64,000 nucleotides of DNA from Aequorivita echinoideorum (lineage in GTDB: Bacteria; Bacteroidota; Bacteroidia; Flavobacteriales; Flavobacteriaceae). The DNA is taken from positions 186,001-250,000 of the forward strand of contig NZ_JAHCTB010000001.1 in NCBI RefSeq assembly GCF_018476645.1. Reading direction: 5' to 3'. The notes below the pieces were generated by a model. It was not told where the DNA came from. It ran no database searches and saw only the letters and a program-made list of their open reading frames with translations. The position numbers were made by a program, and so were the translations under genes. Shown here piece after piece: positions 8,566 to 16,898 of the stretch (within the stretch, counting starts at the first letter, position 1; the number at the start of each line of letters is the position of its first letter).

Positions 8566-9921
8566 TTATACGTATTTTAAAAATTCATCGGGATTTTTAG
8601 CTTCATCATAAGGCCCGTGCTTTATCTTTTTGTTGACAGAATAGATAAATAATAGGAAAAGTATGGTATAAACTACCAAAAACAATATCAATGAAAATAA
8701 TATTTGATTTGAAGACACCTCCTGCGAAAAGCCTTCATCTGTTCTTAAATGTCCATAAACAATCCAAGGCTGCCTTCCCATTTCCGCAGTAAACCAGCCC
8801 ACTTGATTTGCTATTTGCGGTAAAAGCACGGAAAACGCAAAAATCTTAAGTAGCCACTTTTTCTCAAACAGTCCACCTTTCCACCATAAATAACTGGCGT
8901 ATAATGTAAGGGCTATTAAAAGCATTCCAATGCTTATCATAATATGATAAAACTGGAAAACTGCATTCACCTGTCCGGGTCTGTCTTCCTTTTGAAATGC
9001 ATTTAATCCTGTTACGGGCGCTTCAAAATCTTGGTCAATCATAAAGGATAAACCGCCAGGAATCTTTAAACCCGTTACCTCTTGGGTTTTATCATTCACC
9101 CAACCAAACAAATATAAATCCGCCGAACCACTCTCTTCATAGTGACCTTCCATTGCAGCCAGTTTGGCAGGTTGGTGTTCAGCAACAACTTCTGCAGAAC
9201 GATGCCCTGAAAGTAATTGCGTCAAAGAAACAATTGTTGCTAAAGCTAATGCGATTTTAAATGCCTTTTTTGAAATTTCAATATATCTTCCCTTAAGCAG
9301 GTAATATGCGTGAACGCTCAAGACTAAAAATGCACCAGCCAAAAAAGCACCTTGCCAAACGTGAATAATTCTATCTACACTGGAAGGATTAAAAACCATT
9401 GCCCAAAAATCAGTTACTTCCGCTCGCGCGTTAAACCCTTCCCCTACTATATGGTAACCTGCAGGCGTTTGTTGCCAACTATTAGCCACCACAATCCAAA
9501 CCGCTGAAAACATAGAGCCTAAAAACACCCCTATGGTCGAAATGAAATGAACTTTTGGTGAAACCCTGTTCCACCCAAATAATAGAATCCCTAAAAAGGC
9601 ACTTTCCAAACCAAAAGCAAACAACCCTTCGGCAGCCAACGCGCTTCCAAAGATATCGCCAACATATCGAGAATACACAGACCAATTCGTGCCAAATTCG
9701 AATTCCATAATGATGCCAGTAGCCACGCCTATACCAAAAGTAATAGCGAATATTTTCAACCAAAAACGGGTTAAAATCTCATATTGCTTATTGCCTGTTT
9801 TCAGGTACATTCCTTCCATAAAAACCATAATCAATCCAAGACCAATACTCAAAGGCGGATAGATGTAGTGAAAGGCGATGGTAAATGCGAATTGTATTCT
9901 GGCAAGAATTTCTACATCCAT
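8566..9921 (-). CDS. cydA: cytochrome bd ubiquinol/menaquinol oxidase subunit I
   Basis: A 451-residue heme-carrying subunit of cytochrome bd oxidase. Conserved features: early ARIQFAFTIAFHYIYPPLS with the heme-ligand His, GTNWSVYSRYVGDIFGSALA, the Q-loop region around residues 255-300 in its short form, and GRQPWIVYGHLRTDEG from residue 382. About nine membrane segments. First gene of the cydAB operon; its promoter (9942-9985) carries an operator shared in form with the rest of the sulfur island, so oxygen reduction appears co-regulated with sulfide handling. Confidence 0.96.
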   Translation of the reverse strand: MDVEILARIQFAFTIAFHYIYPPLSIGLGLIMVFMEGMYLKTGNKQYEILTRFWLKIFAITFGIGVATGIIMEFEFGTNWSVYSRYVGDIFGSALAAEGLFAFGLESAFLGILLFGWNRVSPKVHFISTIGVFLGSMFSAVWIVVANSWQQTPAGYHIVGEGFNARAEVTDFWAMVFNPSSVDRIIHVWQGAFLAGAFLVLSVHAYYLLKGRYIEISKKAFKIALALATIVSLTQLLSGHRSAEVVAEHQPAKLAAMEGHYEESGSADLYLFGWVNDKTQEVTGLKIPGGLSFMIDQDFEAPVTGLNAFQKEDRPGQVNAVFQFYHIMISIGMLLIALTLYASYLWWKGGLFEKKWLLKIFAFSVLLPQIANQVGWFTAEMGRQPWIVYGHLRTDEGFSQEVSSNQILFSLILFLVVYTILFLLFIYSVNKKIKHGPYDEAKNPDEFLKYV

Positions 9922-9941
9922 AATATGTTAATATTTTGTTA

Positions 9942-9985
9942 CAAATTTAAAAAAATATGTTTCCAAGCTTTGTAACATAAGTAAC
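9942..9985 (-). promoter_or_regulatory. Crp/Fnr-type operator plus -7 box of cydAB
   Basis: Read leftward, the operator is GTTACTTATGTTAC (9972-9985), one mismatch from GTAAC-N4-GTTAC, then 22 bases, then a perfect -7 box TAAATTTG (9942-9949). The cydA start is 20 bases further on. The same intergenic region holds the divergent site at 10031-10074. Confidence 0.78.
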
Positions 9986-10030
9986 CTTATTGGGGATAAT
10001 ATCGATTCAAATTATATAAAATAGATATAA

Positions 10031-10074
10031 GTAACAAAGGTTACCAAGGGCAACTTTCATTTCTTATATTTTTG
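10031..10074 (+). promoter_or_regulatory. Crp/Fnr-type operator plus -7 box of the DoxX/DsrE/SoxB-like operon
   Basis: Perfect palindrome GTAACAAAGGTTAC (10031-10044), a 22-base spacer, and a perfect -7 box TATTTTTG (10067-10074), pointing rightward. Identical in sequence to the YeeE operator. It lies only 8 bases before the GTG start at 10083, so the messenger would have a very short leader. Confidence 0.78.
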
Positions 10075-10082
10075 TTCCAATC

Positions 10083-10445
10083 GTGAAAACTAAAACTCAC
10101 ATAGCAGTGTTTCTCACTTTCATCTTTATGGCAAAATTTCTTGCTATAGATGCCAATGGATTAAATATTTTATTCAGTGGAAGCGATATCACATTTGTAA
10201 AACCACATTGCAAAAAGAAAAATTCCGCAAAAAATTTAAAGTCCACCTCATCATTTTCAGAAGGGGATAATACAACTTCAGAATTTATCAGTTTAAGTGG
10301 TTTTTGTACTTCACAATTTCAGTTGGAGTTGTTCACTTGGGAGATAGTTAGCCCAAAGCCCATTGCAATTTTCAACGAGCATTTCACTTCCCACTTAAGT
10401 TATCGCTACTTGGATAACGATTCACCTCCTCCTCGATTGGCTTAA
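10083..10445 (+). CDS. small exported hypothetical protein
   Basis: A 120-residue protein, starting at GTG. The N-terminus (MKTKTHIAVFLTFIFMAKFLA) looks like a signal peptide or membrane anchor. It contains one early Cys (HCKKK) and a second (GFCTSQFQ), and ends in NDSPPPRLA, a tail that resembles small Bacteroidota proteins found beside metal-efflux and redox genes. I do not recognise a function. It is the first gene behind the operator at 10031-10074, and 128 bases separate it from doxX. A start at the ATG at 10128 would remove the signal peptide and is less likely. Confidence 0.6.
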   Translation: MKTKTHIAVFLTFIFMAKFLAIDANGLNILFSGSDITFVKPHCKKKNSAKNLKSTSSFSEGDNTTSEFISLSGFCTSQFQLELFTWEIVSPKPIAIFNEHFTSHLSYRYLDNDSPPPRLA

Positions 10446-10573
10446 ATACCATTACCTTTTTCAAAATAGGTTTCGGTGCTTCATTGCTATATGTTTGTGC
10501 GAAAGAAATTTCGCTGATTCAAATAAATTACAAAATGACACCGGAAAATTCAATCCCTTAAAACATATTTACA

Positions 10574-10972
10574 ATGACGACAAAAATTTTAGTAAGCCGT
10601 CGTTCCATTCAGCTATTGCGCGTATTGGTTAGCGGTATATTTCTCGTTGCGGGTTTTAATCACCTTATCAATATTAAAGAAACCGCCCAACGTATAGAAC
10701 AGGCCAGTTTTAAAGGTATCGCGCTTTTTTTTGGCGAACCTGAATGGCTTATAATTCTATCGGGAATTGCTATGCTTGTAGCTGGTTTTTTCTTCCTTAT
10801 AGGTTATAAAACCAAATGGGCGGCCATTGTATTGATGGCGGTATTAATCCCTATCACATTAACTATTCAAGTGGGCCAGATAACCACACTTGGTCCGTTA
10901 TTTAAAAACGTAGCAATTTTTGGTGGACTTATATTTTTTGTAATGAATGACACCAGTAACCTTTTAAAATAA
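10574..10972 (+). CDS. DoxX family membrane protein
   Basis: A 132-residue protein with four predicted transmembrane segments, typical of DoxX. The family core LVSGIFLVAGFNHLINI near the N-terminus and LFFGEPEWLIILSGIAMLVAG are recognisable. Relatives include the DoxD/DoxA subunits of thiosulfate:quinone oxidoreductase, but most DoxX proteins have no proven reaction. Here it sits with DsrE-like and SoxB-like genes, which supports a link to sulfur-compound oxidation. 60 bases to the next gene, same strand. Confidence 0.85.
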   Translation: MTTKILVSRRSIQLLRVLVSGIFLVAGFNHLINIKETAQRIEQASFKGIALFFGEPEWLIILSGIAMLVAGFFFLIGYKTKWAAIVLMAVLIPITLTIQVGQITTLGPLFKNVAIFGGLIFFVMNDTSNLLK

Positions 10973-11032
10973 ACAAAAATGAACCGAGCCTTTTGGCGAA
11001 CACATTTTACCAAATTATAAAAACAAATCAAA

Positions 11033-11455
11033 ATGAAAACATACATCTTTAGTTCAGTAATTTTAATGTTGACCCTTTTTAGTACAGCTAATATCCAAGC
11101 ACAACAAATTGACAACACCAAAAACAATTATGTGGTATTGACTAAAAAAGTGCCTCAACTACAGCCTATAATTCTAACGGCTGAATCTCTCAAGGCTGAA
11201 GAAGGCGATGCCTTCGGCGATTTTCAAGTTATTATCTGTGGCAAGGAAATAGGCGAGATTATTGATGCCGATAAAATAAATGACTTTATCACAAAAGCCG
11301 AAAAAGCTGGCGTGAAAATAATTGCCTGTGGCTTTTCACTCAATAAATTCAAAGTAGATAAAACCAAAGTCCCAAAAGAAATTGAGGTTGTTGAGAACGG
11401 AATTCTTTACAACTTTCAGCTTCAGAAAATAGGGTATAAAAGTATAAGTTTATGA
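11033..11455 (+). CDS. exported DsrE-like sulfur-relay family protein
   Basis: A 140-residue protein with a signal peptide (MKTYIFSSVILMLTLFSTANIQAQ), so periplasmic. The body (GDFQVIICGKEIGEII, FITKAEKAGVKIIACGFSL, KVPKEIEVVENGI) matches the DsrE/DsrF-like fold, with Cys in each of the first two motifs. Cytosolic DsrE proteins carry sulfur as persulfide; the exported Bacteroidota form is not characterised as far as I know. Its ATG-A stop overlaps the start of the SoxB-like gene by 4 bases, indicating translational coupling. Confidence 0.8.
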   Translation: MKTYIFSSVILMLTLFSTANIQAQQIDNTKNNYVVLTKKVPQLQPIILTAESLKAEEGDAFGDFQVIICGKEIGEIIDADKINDFITKAEKAGVKIIACGFSLNKFKVDKTKVPKEIEVVENGILYNFQLQKIGYKSISL

Positions 11456-13116
11456 TTATGATATCATTTAAAAAATATCTTGTAAAGGCTTTTTTAGTAA
11501 TGGGAATAATCTTCGGAATGGTTTCTTGTAAAACAGAAAAATCGAATGCAGTGGAAACTAATGAATCAGTTAAAGACACATTGAGTATAACGATATTACA
11601 GACAGCGGATATACACGGACAATTAGACACCCATCCTGAATTATTTTGGGAAAATGAAAAGGTAGTATTTAAAAACCGTGGCGGTCTTGCAAATATTAAA
11701 ACCCTTTTTGACCAAGAACGAGTGAAAAACCCAAATAGAACTATTATTGTAGATGGTGGCGACCTTATACAAGGTAGTGGTTATACTGCATTATCTGAAG
11801 GAAAAGTGATGACTGATATCATCAAAAATATGGGCTATGACGTCATCATTCCCGGCAACTGGGAAGTGGTTTACGGTAAAGATATGATGATGGAAGTAAT
11901 GAAAGGGTACAACACACAGGTCATTGTCCAAAATATGTATCACGATGACAATAAAGAACCCTTATTTTCAGCCTCTTGGGTTAAGGAAATCGAAGGAATA
12001 CGTATAGGGTTCATTGGTATAAACGACCCAGATGTGCCCATTAGACAAAACCCCATTTTTAGCAAAGGAATTGGCTTTAGTGGGCTGGATGATAATCTCA
12101 AGAAAATGGTTGACGATTTTAAGGTCAAAGAAAAAGTAGATGTTTTGTTTTTAATAACACATCTTGGAATTTTCAAACAAGTTGAACTTGCCAATAATTC
12201 TATATCAGAACACGCAGATTATATATTGGGTAACGACACCCACGAACGTGTGCGCAAACCCATACAAGGCAAATATGCAAAGGTTACCGAACCTGGCGCA
12301 TTCGGTTCTTTTGTAGGTAAGTTAACCTTGAATTTTGTGGATGGGAAATTGGTAGATGATGATTATGAACTCATTGATGTTGACCCAGAAGTTTTTCCGG
12401 CCAATGAAGAAATACAGAAACTTGTTGATAAGGAAAAAGCACCCTACAAAGATCATCTGGAAACCGTGATAGGATATACCGAGACACCCCTCTATCGCTA
12501 CCTAACAGTAGAGAACCCTATGGACAATATGATTACCGATGCAGCCCGTTGGAAGACAGGTGTAGATATTTCCATTTCAAACGGTTTTCGATTTGGTAAT
12601 CCCATCGTTCCTGAAAATGGAAAACCAGCACCCATTACAAGAGCCAATCTTTGGAATTTGCTTCCTGTAAACGAAAAGGTGAAAACCGGAAAGGCGAGCG
12701 GAAAGCAAATCAGAGATTGGTTGGAAAAGGAAATGCACAATGCCTTTGCACAAAATCCTACTGAACGTTTTGGCGGTTGGCTGGTGCGTTTTTCGGGTAT
12801 GGAAGTAAATTTTAATAGCCAAAATGAAAGAGGTAACCGTATTAACACAATAACCGTAAACGGCGAACCAATGCAAGATGATGAATATTACACCATTTCT
12901 GCCTGTGTCCGACCTGGTGACCCACTTGATAATTTGTGCAGGATGCCAAATGTGAAAGATGTTGAAGTAAAGGATTACACCATTCACGAGGTAGTGGAAG
13001 AATATTTAAAAGAAAACTCGCCAGTATCTCCAATATTAGAAGGAAGAGCCTATTGCGAATATCTTGGCGAATATTCCTTTTCAACTGTTCCCAAAACCGA
13101 TTATAAATTTCAATAA
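11452..13116 (+). CDS. SoxB-like metallophosphoesterase-fold lipoprotein (5'-nucleotidase superfamily)
   Basis: A 554-residue protein with a lipobox (MVSC, Cys26), so anchored in the periplasm. The N-terminal calcineurin-like domain has TADIHGQ (Asp53, His55), DGGDLIQG (Asp104) and LITHLG; the C-terminal domain has NGFRFGN and GGWLVRFSGMEVNF. Where 5'-nucleotidases have GNHE with a catalytic His, this protein has GNWE at 135-138. A Trp in that place is what I recall for SoxB, the thiosulfohydrolase that frees sulfate from SoxY-bound cysteine. Operon mates DsrE, DoxX and TlpA support sulfur chemistry, but no soxXA, soxYZ or soxCD is present here, so the true substrate is open. A nucleotidase remains possible. 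Confidence 0.82.
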   Translation: MIMISFKKYLVKAFLVMGIIFGMVSCKTEKSNAVETNESVKDTLSITILQTADIHGQLDTHPELFWENEKVVFKNRGGLANIKTLFDQERVKNPNRTIIVDGGDLIQGSGYTALSEGKVMTDIIKNMGYDVIIPGNWEVVYGKDMMMEVMKGYNTQVIVQNMYHDDNKEPLFSASWVKEIEGIRIGFIGINDPDVPIRQNPIFSKGIGFSGLDDNLKKMVDDFKVKEKVDVLFLITHLGIFKQVELANNSISEHADYILGNDTHERVRKPIQGKYAKVTEPGAFGSFVGKLTLNFVDGKLVDDDYELIDVDPEVFPANEEIQKLVDKEKAPYKDHLETVIGYTETPLYRYLTVENPMDNMITDAARWKTGVDISISNGFRFGNPIVPENGKPAPITRANLWNLLPVNEKVKTGKASGKQIRDWLEKEMHNAFAQNPTERFGGWLVRFSGMEVNFNSQNERGNRINTITVNGEPMQDDEYYTISACVRPGDPLDNLCRMPNVKDVEVKDYTIHEVVEEYLKENSPVSPILEGRAYCEYLGEYSFSTVPKTDYKFQ

Positions 13117-13124
13117 AAAAAAAT

Positions 13125-13721
13125 ATGGACAATAAGAAAAAGAAAACGTGGATTCAGTATGGCATTTTTGCTGTGGTGGTAATTTTCCTTTATGCAACCG
13201 GACTACATACCGAGGTCATTGGTTTTGCACAACGTGGGCTCTTGGCAACCGGATTAATGAACCCTGATGTGGAAGAGATTGCCGAGAACACAAGTGTTGA
13301 AAACAGAATTGTAGCAAAAGCAGATTATAATCTGGATTTAATAGATAAGAATGGAAAGATTGTACCGCTCAAAAAGTTCAAAGGAAAAGTCATATTTTTA
13401 AACTTCTGGGCAACTTGGTGCCCGCCTTGCGTAGCCGAAATGCCAAGTATTGAAAAATTGTACAGGAATATGGGTAACGAAGTAGAATTTGTAATGCTCT
13501 CTTTTGATAACAATTTTGAAACCGCTAAAGAGTATGTGAAGCGCAAAGAATATGATTTGCCCATATATTCTGCGGCCAGTACTATTCCTGATATGTATGA
13601 TTCAAATGCCTTGCCTACAACGTATGTTATTGACGCAAATGGAAATCTTGCATTGACACATCAAGGAATGGCTGATTACAATAATGAAGAATTCAAAGAA
13701 TTTCTGAAAAATTTGAAGTGA
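13125..13721 (+). CDS. TlpA/ResA-like thiol-disulfide oxidoreductase
   Basis: A 198-residue protein with one N-terminal transmembrane anchor (about residues 9-26) and a periplasmic thioredoxin domain. The active site is FWATWCPPC (Cys99, Cys102), and the cis-Pro segment ALPTTYVID lies downstream as expected. Family members reduce disulfides in periplasmic proteins, for example in cytochrome maturation or for Sox proteins (SoxW). It follows the SoxB-like gene by 8 bases and ends the operon, with a terminator immediately after. Confidence 0.9.
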   Translation: MDNKKKKTWIQYGIFAVVVIFLYATGLHTEVIGFAQRGLLATGLMNPDVEEIAENTSVENRIVAKADYNLDLIDKNGKIVPLKKFKGKVIFLNFWATWCPPCVAEMPSIEKLYRNMGNEVEFVMLSFDNNFETAKEYVKRKEYDLPIYSAASTIPDMYDSNALPTTYVIDANGNLALTHQGMADYNNEEFKEFLKNLK

Positions 13722-13738
13722 ATATATTGTCCAACAAA

Positions 13739-13776
13739 AAAACCGCATTGAATTTTGTTCTCGATGCGGTTTTCTT
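13739..13776 (+). terminator. intrinsic terminator after the tlpA-like gene
   Basis: Stem AACCGCATTGA (13741-13751) pairs with TCGATGCGGTT (13761-13771) apart from one G-T pair, followed by a T-rich run. It lies between convergent genes and has an A-run on the other side, so it can also end the leftward-pointing operon. Confidence 0.8.
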
Positions 13777-13793
13777 TTTAAAAGTTATAATCC

Positions 13794-14393
13794 CTATTTT
13801 ATTCCCACAAATCGAATTACTTCAGCTTTTCCCTTGTGATGATTACCTTCAGAAAGCTCAATGGCTTCCTCCTTTAATAATTTAAAGTCGAGTTGTGACA
13901 ATTCCGTTTTTATTTCCTCAATGGAAAATAACATTTCTTCATTTTTTGGACCACCCGAAGCATTTCCCAATTGTGCTTTTGCAAATGCTTCAAAAATAAC
14001 AAAACCACCCGGTTTTAAAAACTGCATCAAATGCAGATGCGCTTGGTTGCGTATTTCTGCCGGAAAATGGGCATAGCACAAGCCGATGGCATCAAATTTT
14101 ACATCGCTCTGAAATTCCAAAACATCTGAAATTTCATAGTGGATGTGAACTTGTCTTTCTTTGGCTAAAGCCAATGCTTTTTCTTTGCCATTTTCACTAA
14201 TATCAAAAGCAGTTACATCCCAGCCTTGGGAAGCGGCATATACCGCATTGCGACCTTCGCCTTCGGCAGGCAACAGAATACTGCCTGATTTTAATGTATC
14301 AATCTGTGCTTTAAAAAAATCATTTGGCTGTGTACCATAAATATATTCTTCGTTGCTGAAGCGTTCGTTCCAAAAATCTGCTGGATATTCCAT
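13794..14393 (-). CDS. class I SAM-dependent methyltransferase (TehB / thiopurine-type)
   Basis: A 199-residue cytosolic methyltransferase. The opening YPADFWNERFSNEEYIYG and the SAM-binding loop ILLPAEGEGRNAVYAA (about residues 38-53) match the TehB/thiopurine methyltransferase-like group, which methylate small soft nucleophiles such as thiols, selenium or tellurium compounds. It is the last gene of a five-gene leftward run that begins with a persulfide dioxygenase, 3 bases after its neighbour. A role in methylating a reduced sulfur compound is a plausible inference. Confidence 0.83.
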   Translation of the reverse strand: MEYPADFWNERFSNEEYIYGTQPNDFFKAQIDTLKSGSILLPAEGEGRNAVYAASQGWDVTAFDISENGKEKALALAKERQVHIHYEISDVLEFQSDVKFDAIGLCYAHFPAEIRNQAHLHLMQFLKPGGFVIFEAFAKAQLGNASGGPKNEEMLFSIEEIKTELSQLDFKLLKEEAIELSEGNHHKGKAEVIRFVGIK

Positions 14394-14396
14394 CTA

Positions 14397-15119
14397 TTAC
14401 TTTGCTCTGACAATGAATTGATACGGCAATAAATCGGTATTGACATCAAGCTCTGTGTAGCCTGCTTCTTTTAGTTCTTTTTTTACTGTTTCCAAATTAA
14501 TTTTATGATTGACTGGCGGTCCTACAGGCAATTCCTTTTTAAAGTAATCGATAACTACTAATTCGCCTTCAGGTTTAATTCCTTGTTTGACTTTTGCAAA
14601 ATACTCGCTACGGTTTTCTATGTGGTGGTAGGTATTTACAATCAAGACCATATCGACTTCTCCATCGGCTAAATTTGGACTGTCATAAGGAATTTTACGA
14701 AGCTCTATGTTCTCAAGATTATTGTCTTCAATGCGTTTTTGCAGGGCTGCTTGGAATTCATCATCCACATCAGCAGCGATGACTTGAGCGCCTTTTTCAG
14801 CCAGTTTTACCGAAAAATATCCGGAACCTGCACCTATGTCCATAATCTTTTTACCTTCTAAATTACCCAAATATTCAAGGACGAGTTCAGGCTTTTGGTA
14901 AGCATCTCGCTCTGGTGACTCGAAACGTTTGATTAGGTCTTCGGTAGACGAACGGTGCATATACTCATTTGCCGTTTTAGTACTGTCGTGTGAATGGTGA
15001 TTTCCGTCGTGTTCCGTGGTCTGTTCGGCATCGTGGTTGTCACTCTTCTTGTTCTGTTCCTTACAAGCTGAAAGTGCCAATAGCAAGCTTGTGGCAAGTA
15101 AAAAATGTTTTGTTTTCAT
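14397..15119 (-). CDS. SAM-dependent methyltransferase with lipoprotein signal and His-rich linker
   Basis: A 240-residue protein. The N-terminus is a clear lipoprotein signal (LLATSLLLALSAC, Cys19), followed by a His/Asp-rich linker (residues about 28-48) and then a normal Rossmann methyltransferase domain: GKKIMDIGAGSGYFSVKLA (motif I, about residues 89-107), IAADVDDEF (motif II) and VDMVLIVNTYHHI (motif IV). A lipoprotein methyltransferase is odd because SAM is made and held in the cytosol. It is within 3 bases of its neighbours in the dioxygenase operon. The start is firm because the signal sequence is in frame. Confidence 0.83.
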   Translation of the reverse strand: MKTKHFLLATSLLLALSACKEQNKKSDNHDAEQTTEHDGNHHSHDSTKTANEYMHRSSTEDLIKRFESPERDAYQKPELVLEYLGNLEGKKIMDIGAGSGYFSVKLAEKGAQVIAADVDDEFQAALQKRIEDNNLENIELRKIPYDSPNLADGEVDMVLIVNTYHHIENRSEYFAKVKQGIKPEGELVVIDYFKKELPVGPPVNHKINLETVKKELKEAGYTELDVNTDLLPYQFIVRAK

Positions 15120-15120
15120 T

Positions 15121-16434
15121 TTATTTAGTTTTTAAGTTATTGTTCATTTTAATGCTTATTACATAGGTTGCCAATCCCAAAAGGATATTAGCGAAACCCA
15201 CTATTATTTCAAACGGACTGTTCATAAACGCATAGACAATCATCCATAAGGATAAAGTAATAAATATGAGTTGAAAAAGTGGAAATAGCGGACTTTTATA
15301 GCTGCCTGTTTGTGTCTTTCTATTCTGGTATCTCAATTTGAAAACCCCTAAAACGGTTGCCATAGAGGATATGGTCAACAGGATACCGCAGTAAATCAAT
15401 ATCTGTTCAAAAGTTCCTGTTAGAATTAACAGCGCACTTATGGCAAATTGCAACCACAAGGCTCTTTGCGGAATGTTGTTCTTTTTAATTTTGAAATACT
15501 TCCAAAACGTATGGTCTTTCGCAATGCTAGACGTTACCCTTGAACCTACCCACACCATTGCGCTTATACCTGACACTAATAGCAATGAAATGGCCAGCCC
15601 AAATACTTTTCCAACACCAGTACCGAGCATTTTGTTCATTGCGATGGTTCCTACGTCCAGTTGCCCTTTCAATTCTGGGATGGGCACGTGTTTTAGGAAA
15701 ACATATTGCAGGAAGGTGTACAATAATGTTACCAACAGGGTACCACCTATTAATGCAATGGGCAAAGACTTTTTGGGATTATTGAATTCTTCGGTAATAT
15801 AAGCGGCTGCATTCCAGCCCGAATAGGAATAACTGACATAAATAAGGGCAACTGCAAACGCAGGTGAAATGAGATTTGAATAATCGGAATTAGTTAAAAA
15901 TCCTGAATTATCAAAAGTTGGTTCCAACCAAACGCCAATGCCGATGAGCGTAATTATCAAAACAACTTTGAAGAAGGTGCTGACATTCTGAAACTTTGAG
16001 CTTACCTTTAAATTTCTGGTATGGATAAATGTGATGATTGCCACGATTGCGATACTGGTCCATTTGGGGTTCAACTCAAAAAATGGAAAATACGCCACAA
16101 ATGCCATTGCAGATAAGGCTATCGGTGCGGCAAAACCAACGGTAATTGAAATCCAACCCGATAAATACCCGATAAGTGGATGAAACAACTTGGTCAAAAA
16201 CGCATATTCGCCACCCGAACGTGTGATATGGGTGCCAATTTCCGCATAGCTAAACGCACCAGATAATGCAATCACACCACCCAATACCCAAAGCATCAAT
16301 ATTAAGGTAGGATTACTTAAGTCTTTCAGTTGAAAGCCCAAACTGGTAAATGCACCTGTCCCAATCATATTGGCCACCACCAGGGCAAGCCCTGTAAGTG
16401 TGGTGATTTTGTATGTTTGGAACTGTTTTGGCAT
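15121..16434 (-). CDS. APC superfamily amino acid/amine permease
   Basis: A 437-residue inner-membrane protein with about twelve transmembrane helices. The N-terminal TGLALVVANMIGTGAFTSLG is the substrate-binding helix I motif of the APC family, followed by a broken helix VLGGVIALSGAFSYAEIGTH. The protein is in the middle of an operon with a persulfide dioxygenase and three methyltransferases, 14 bases after one and 1 base before the next. It may import a sulfur amino acid or export a product; the substrate cannot be read from sequence. Confidence 0.88.
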   Translation of the reverse strand: MPKQFQTYKITTLTGLALVVANMIGTGAFTSLGFQLKDLSNPTLILMLWVLGGVIALSGAFSYAEIGTHITRSGGEYAFLTKLFHPLIGYLSGWISITVGFAAPIALSAMAFVAYFPFFELNPKWTSIAIVAIITFIHTRNLKVSSKFQNVSTFFKVVLIITLIGIGVWLEPTFDNSGFLTNSDYSNLISPAFAVALIYVSYSYSGWNAAAYITEEFNNPKKSLPIALIGGTLLVTLLYTFLQYVFLKHVPIPELKGQLDVGTIAMNKMLGTGVGKVFGLAISLLLVSGISAMVWVGSRVTSSIAKDHTFWKYFKIKKNNIPQRALWLQFAISALLILTGTFEQILIYCGILLTISSMATVLGVFKLRYQNRKTQTGSYKSPLFPLFQLIFITLSLWMIVYAFMNSPFEIIVGFANILLGLATYVISIKMNNNLKTK

Positions 16435-16448
16435 CTTATTTTGAATGG

Positions 16449-16898
16449 TTAAATAAACCTTCTCGTCCGTTTTTTATAATTCTGATAAGAAGGAAATTTT
16501 TGTAAAAGCAACTGCTCTTCATATTTCGATTTAAAATAGAACAGGATGCTCAACAATAATACAATCAACATTTTATACAATGATTCGCGATATAGCGCGT
16601 AACCCAGACCAGAGGAAATCAATGCCGTATATATGGGATGTCTTGCGATTGCGAAAGCACCATTGGTAATCAATGTACTGTTTGCTACTGGTGTGGGAAA
16701 TGGGGAAAGCTTCGTGTTGATTTGTAGCAAGGCTACCAAACCCAAAACCACACCCAACCCTACAATGACCAAACCCGAATAGCGTAACCATTCGGGTAGA
16801 TTCATTGGTACAAGGCGTATCTTTAATATGTAGGCGGCAAAAAGCAATAACTGGATGCCTACAAAAAGATAGTCCTTACTTGACTTCGGTACATTCAA
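16449..16898 (-). CDS. integral-membrane methyltransferase, isoprenylcysteine carboxyl methyltransferase-like
   Basis: A 149-residue protein with about four to five membrane segments. The C-terminal half has the family core: AIARHPIYTALI, then KSKYEEQLLLQKFPSYQNYKKRTRRFI, with the Glu and Tyr residues used in SAM binding. The family includes enzymes that methylate cysteine carboxylates and also membrane thiol methyltransferases. It overlaps the end of the persulfide dioxygenase gene by 4 bases (coupled translation). Substrate unknown. Confidence 0.82.
   Translation of the reverse strand: MNVPKSSKDYLFVGIQLLLFAAYILKIRLVPMNLPEWLRYSGLVIVGLGVVLGLVALLQINTKLSPFPTPVANSTLITNGAFAIARHPIYTALISSGLGYALYRESLYKMLIVLLLSILFYFKSKYEEQLLLQKFPSYQNYKKRTRRFI

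Noticed and set aside
10446-10573. Separate regulated promoter for doxX
   Set aside because: No GTAAC-N4-GTTAC palindrome or good -7 box was found in the 128-base gap; doxX is probably read from the promoter at 10031-10074.
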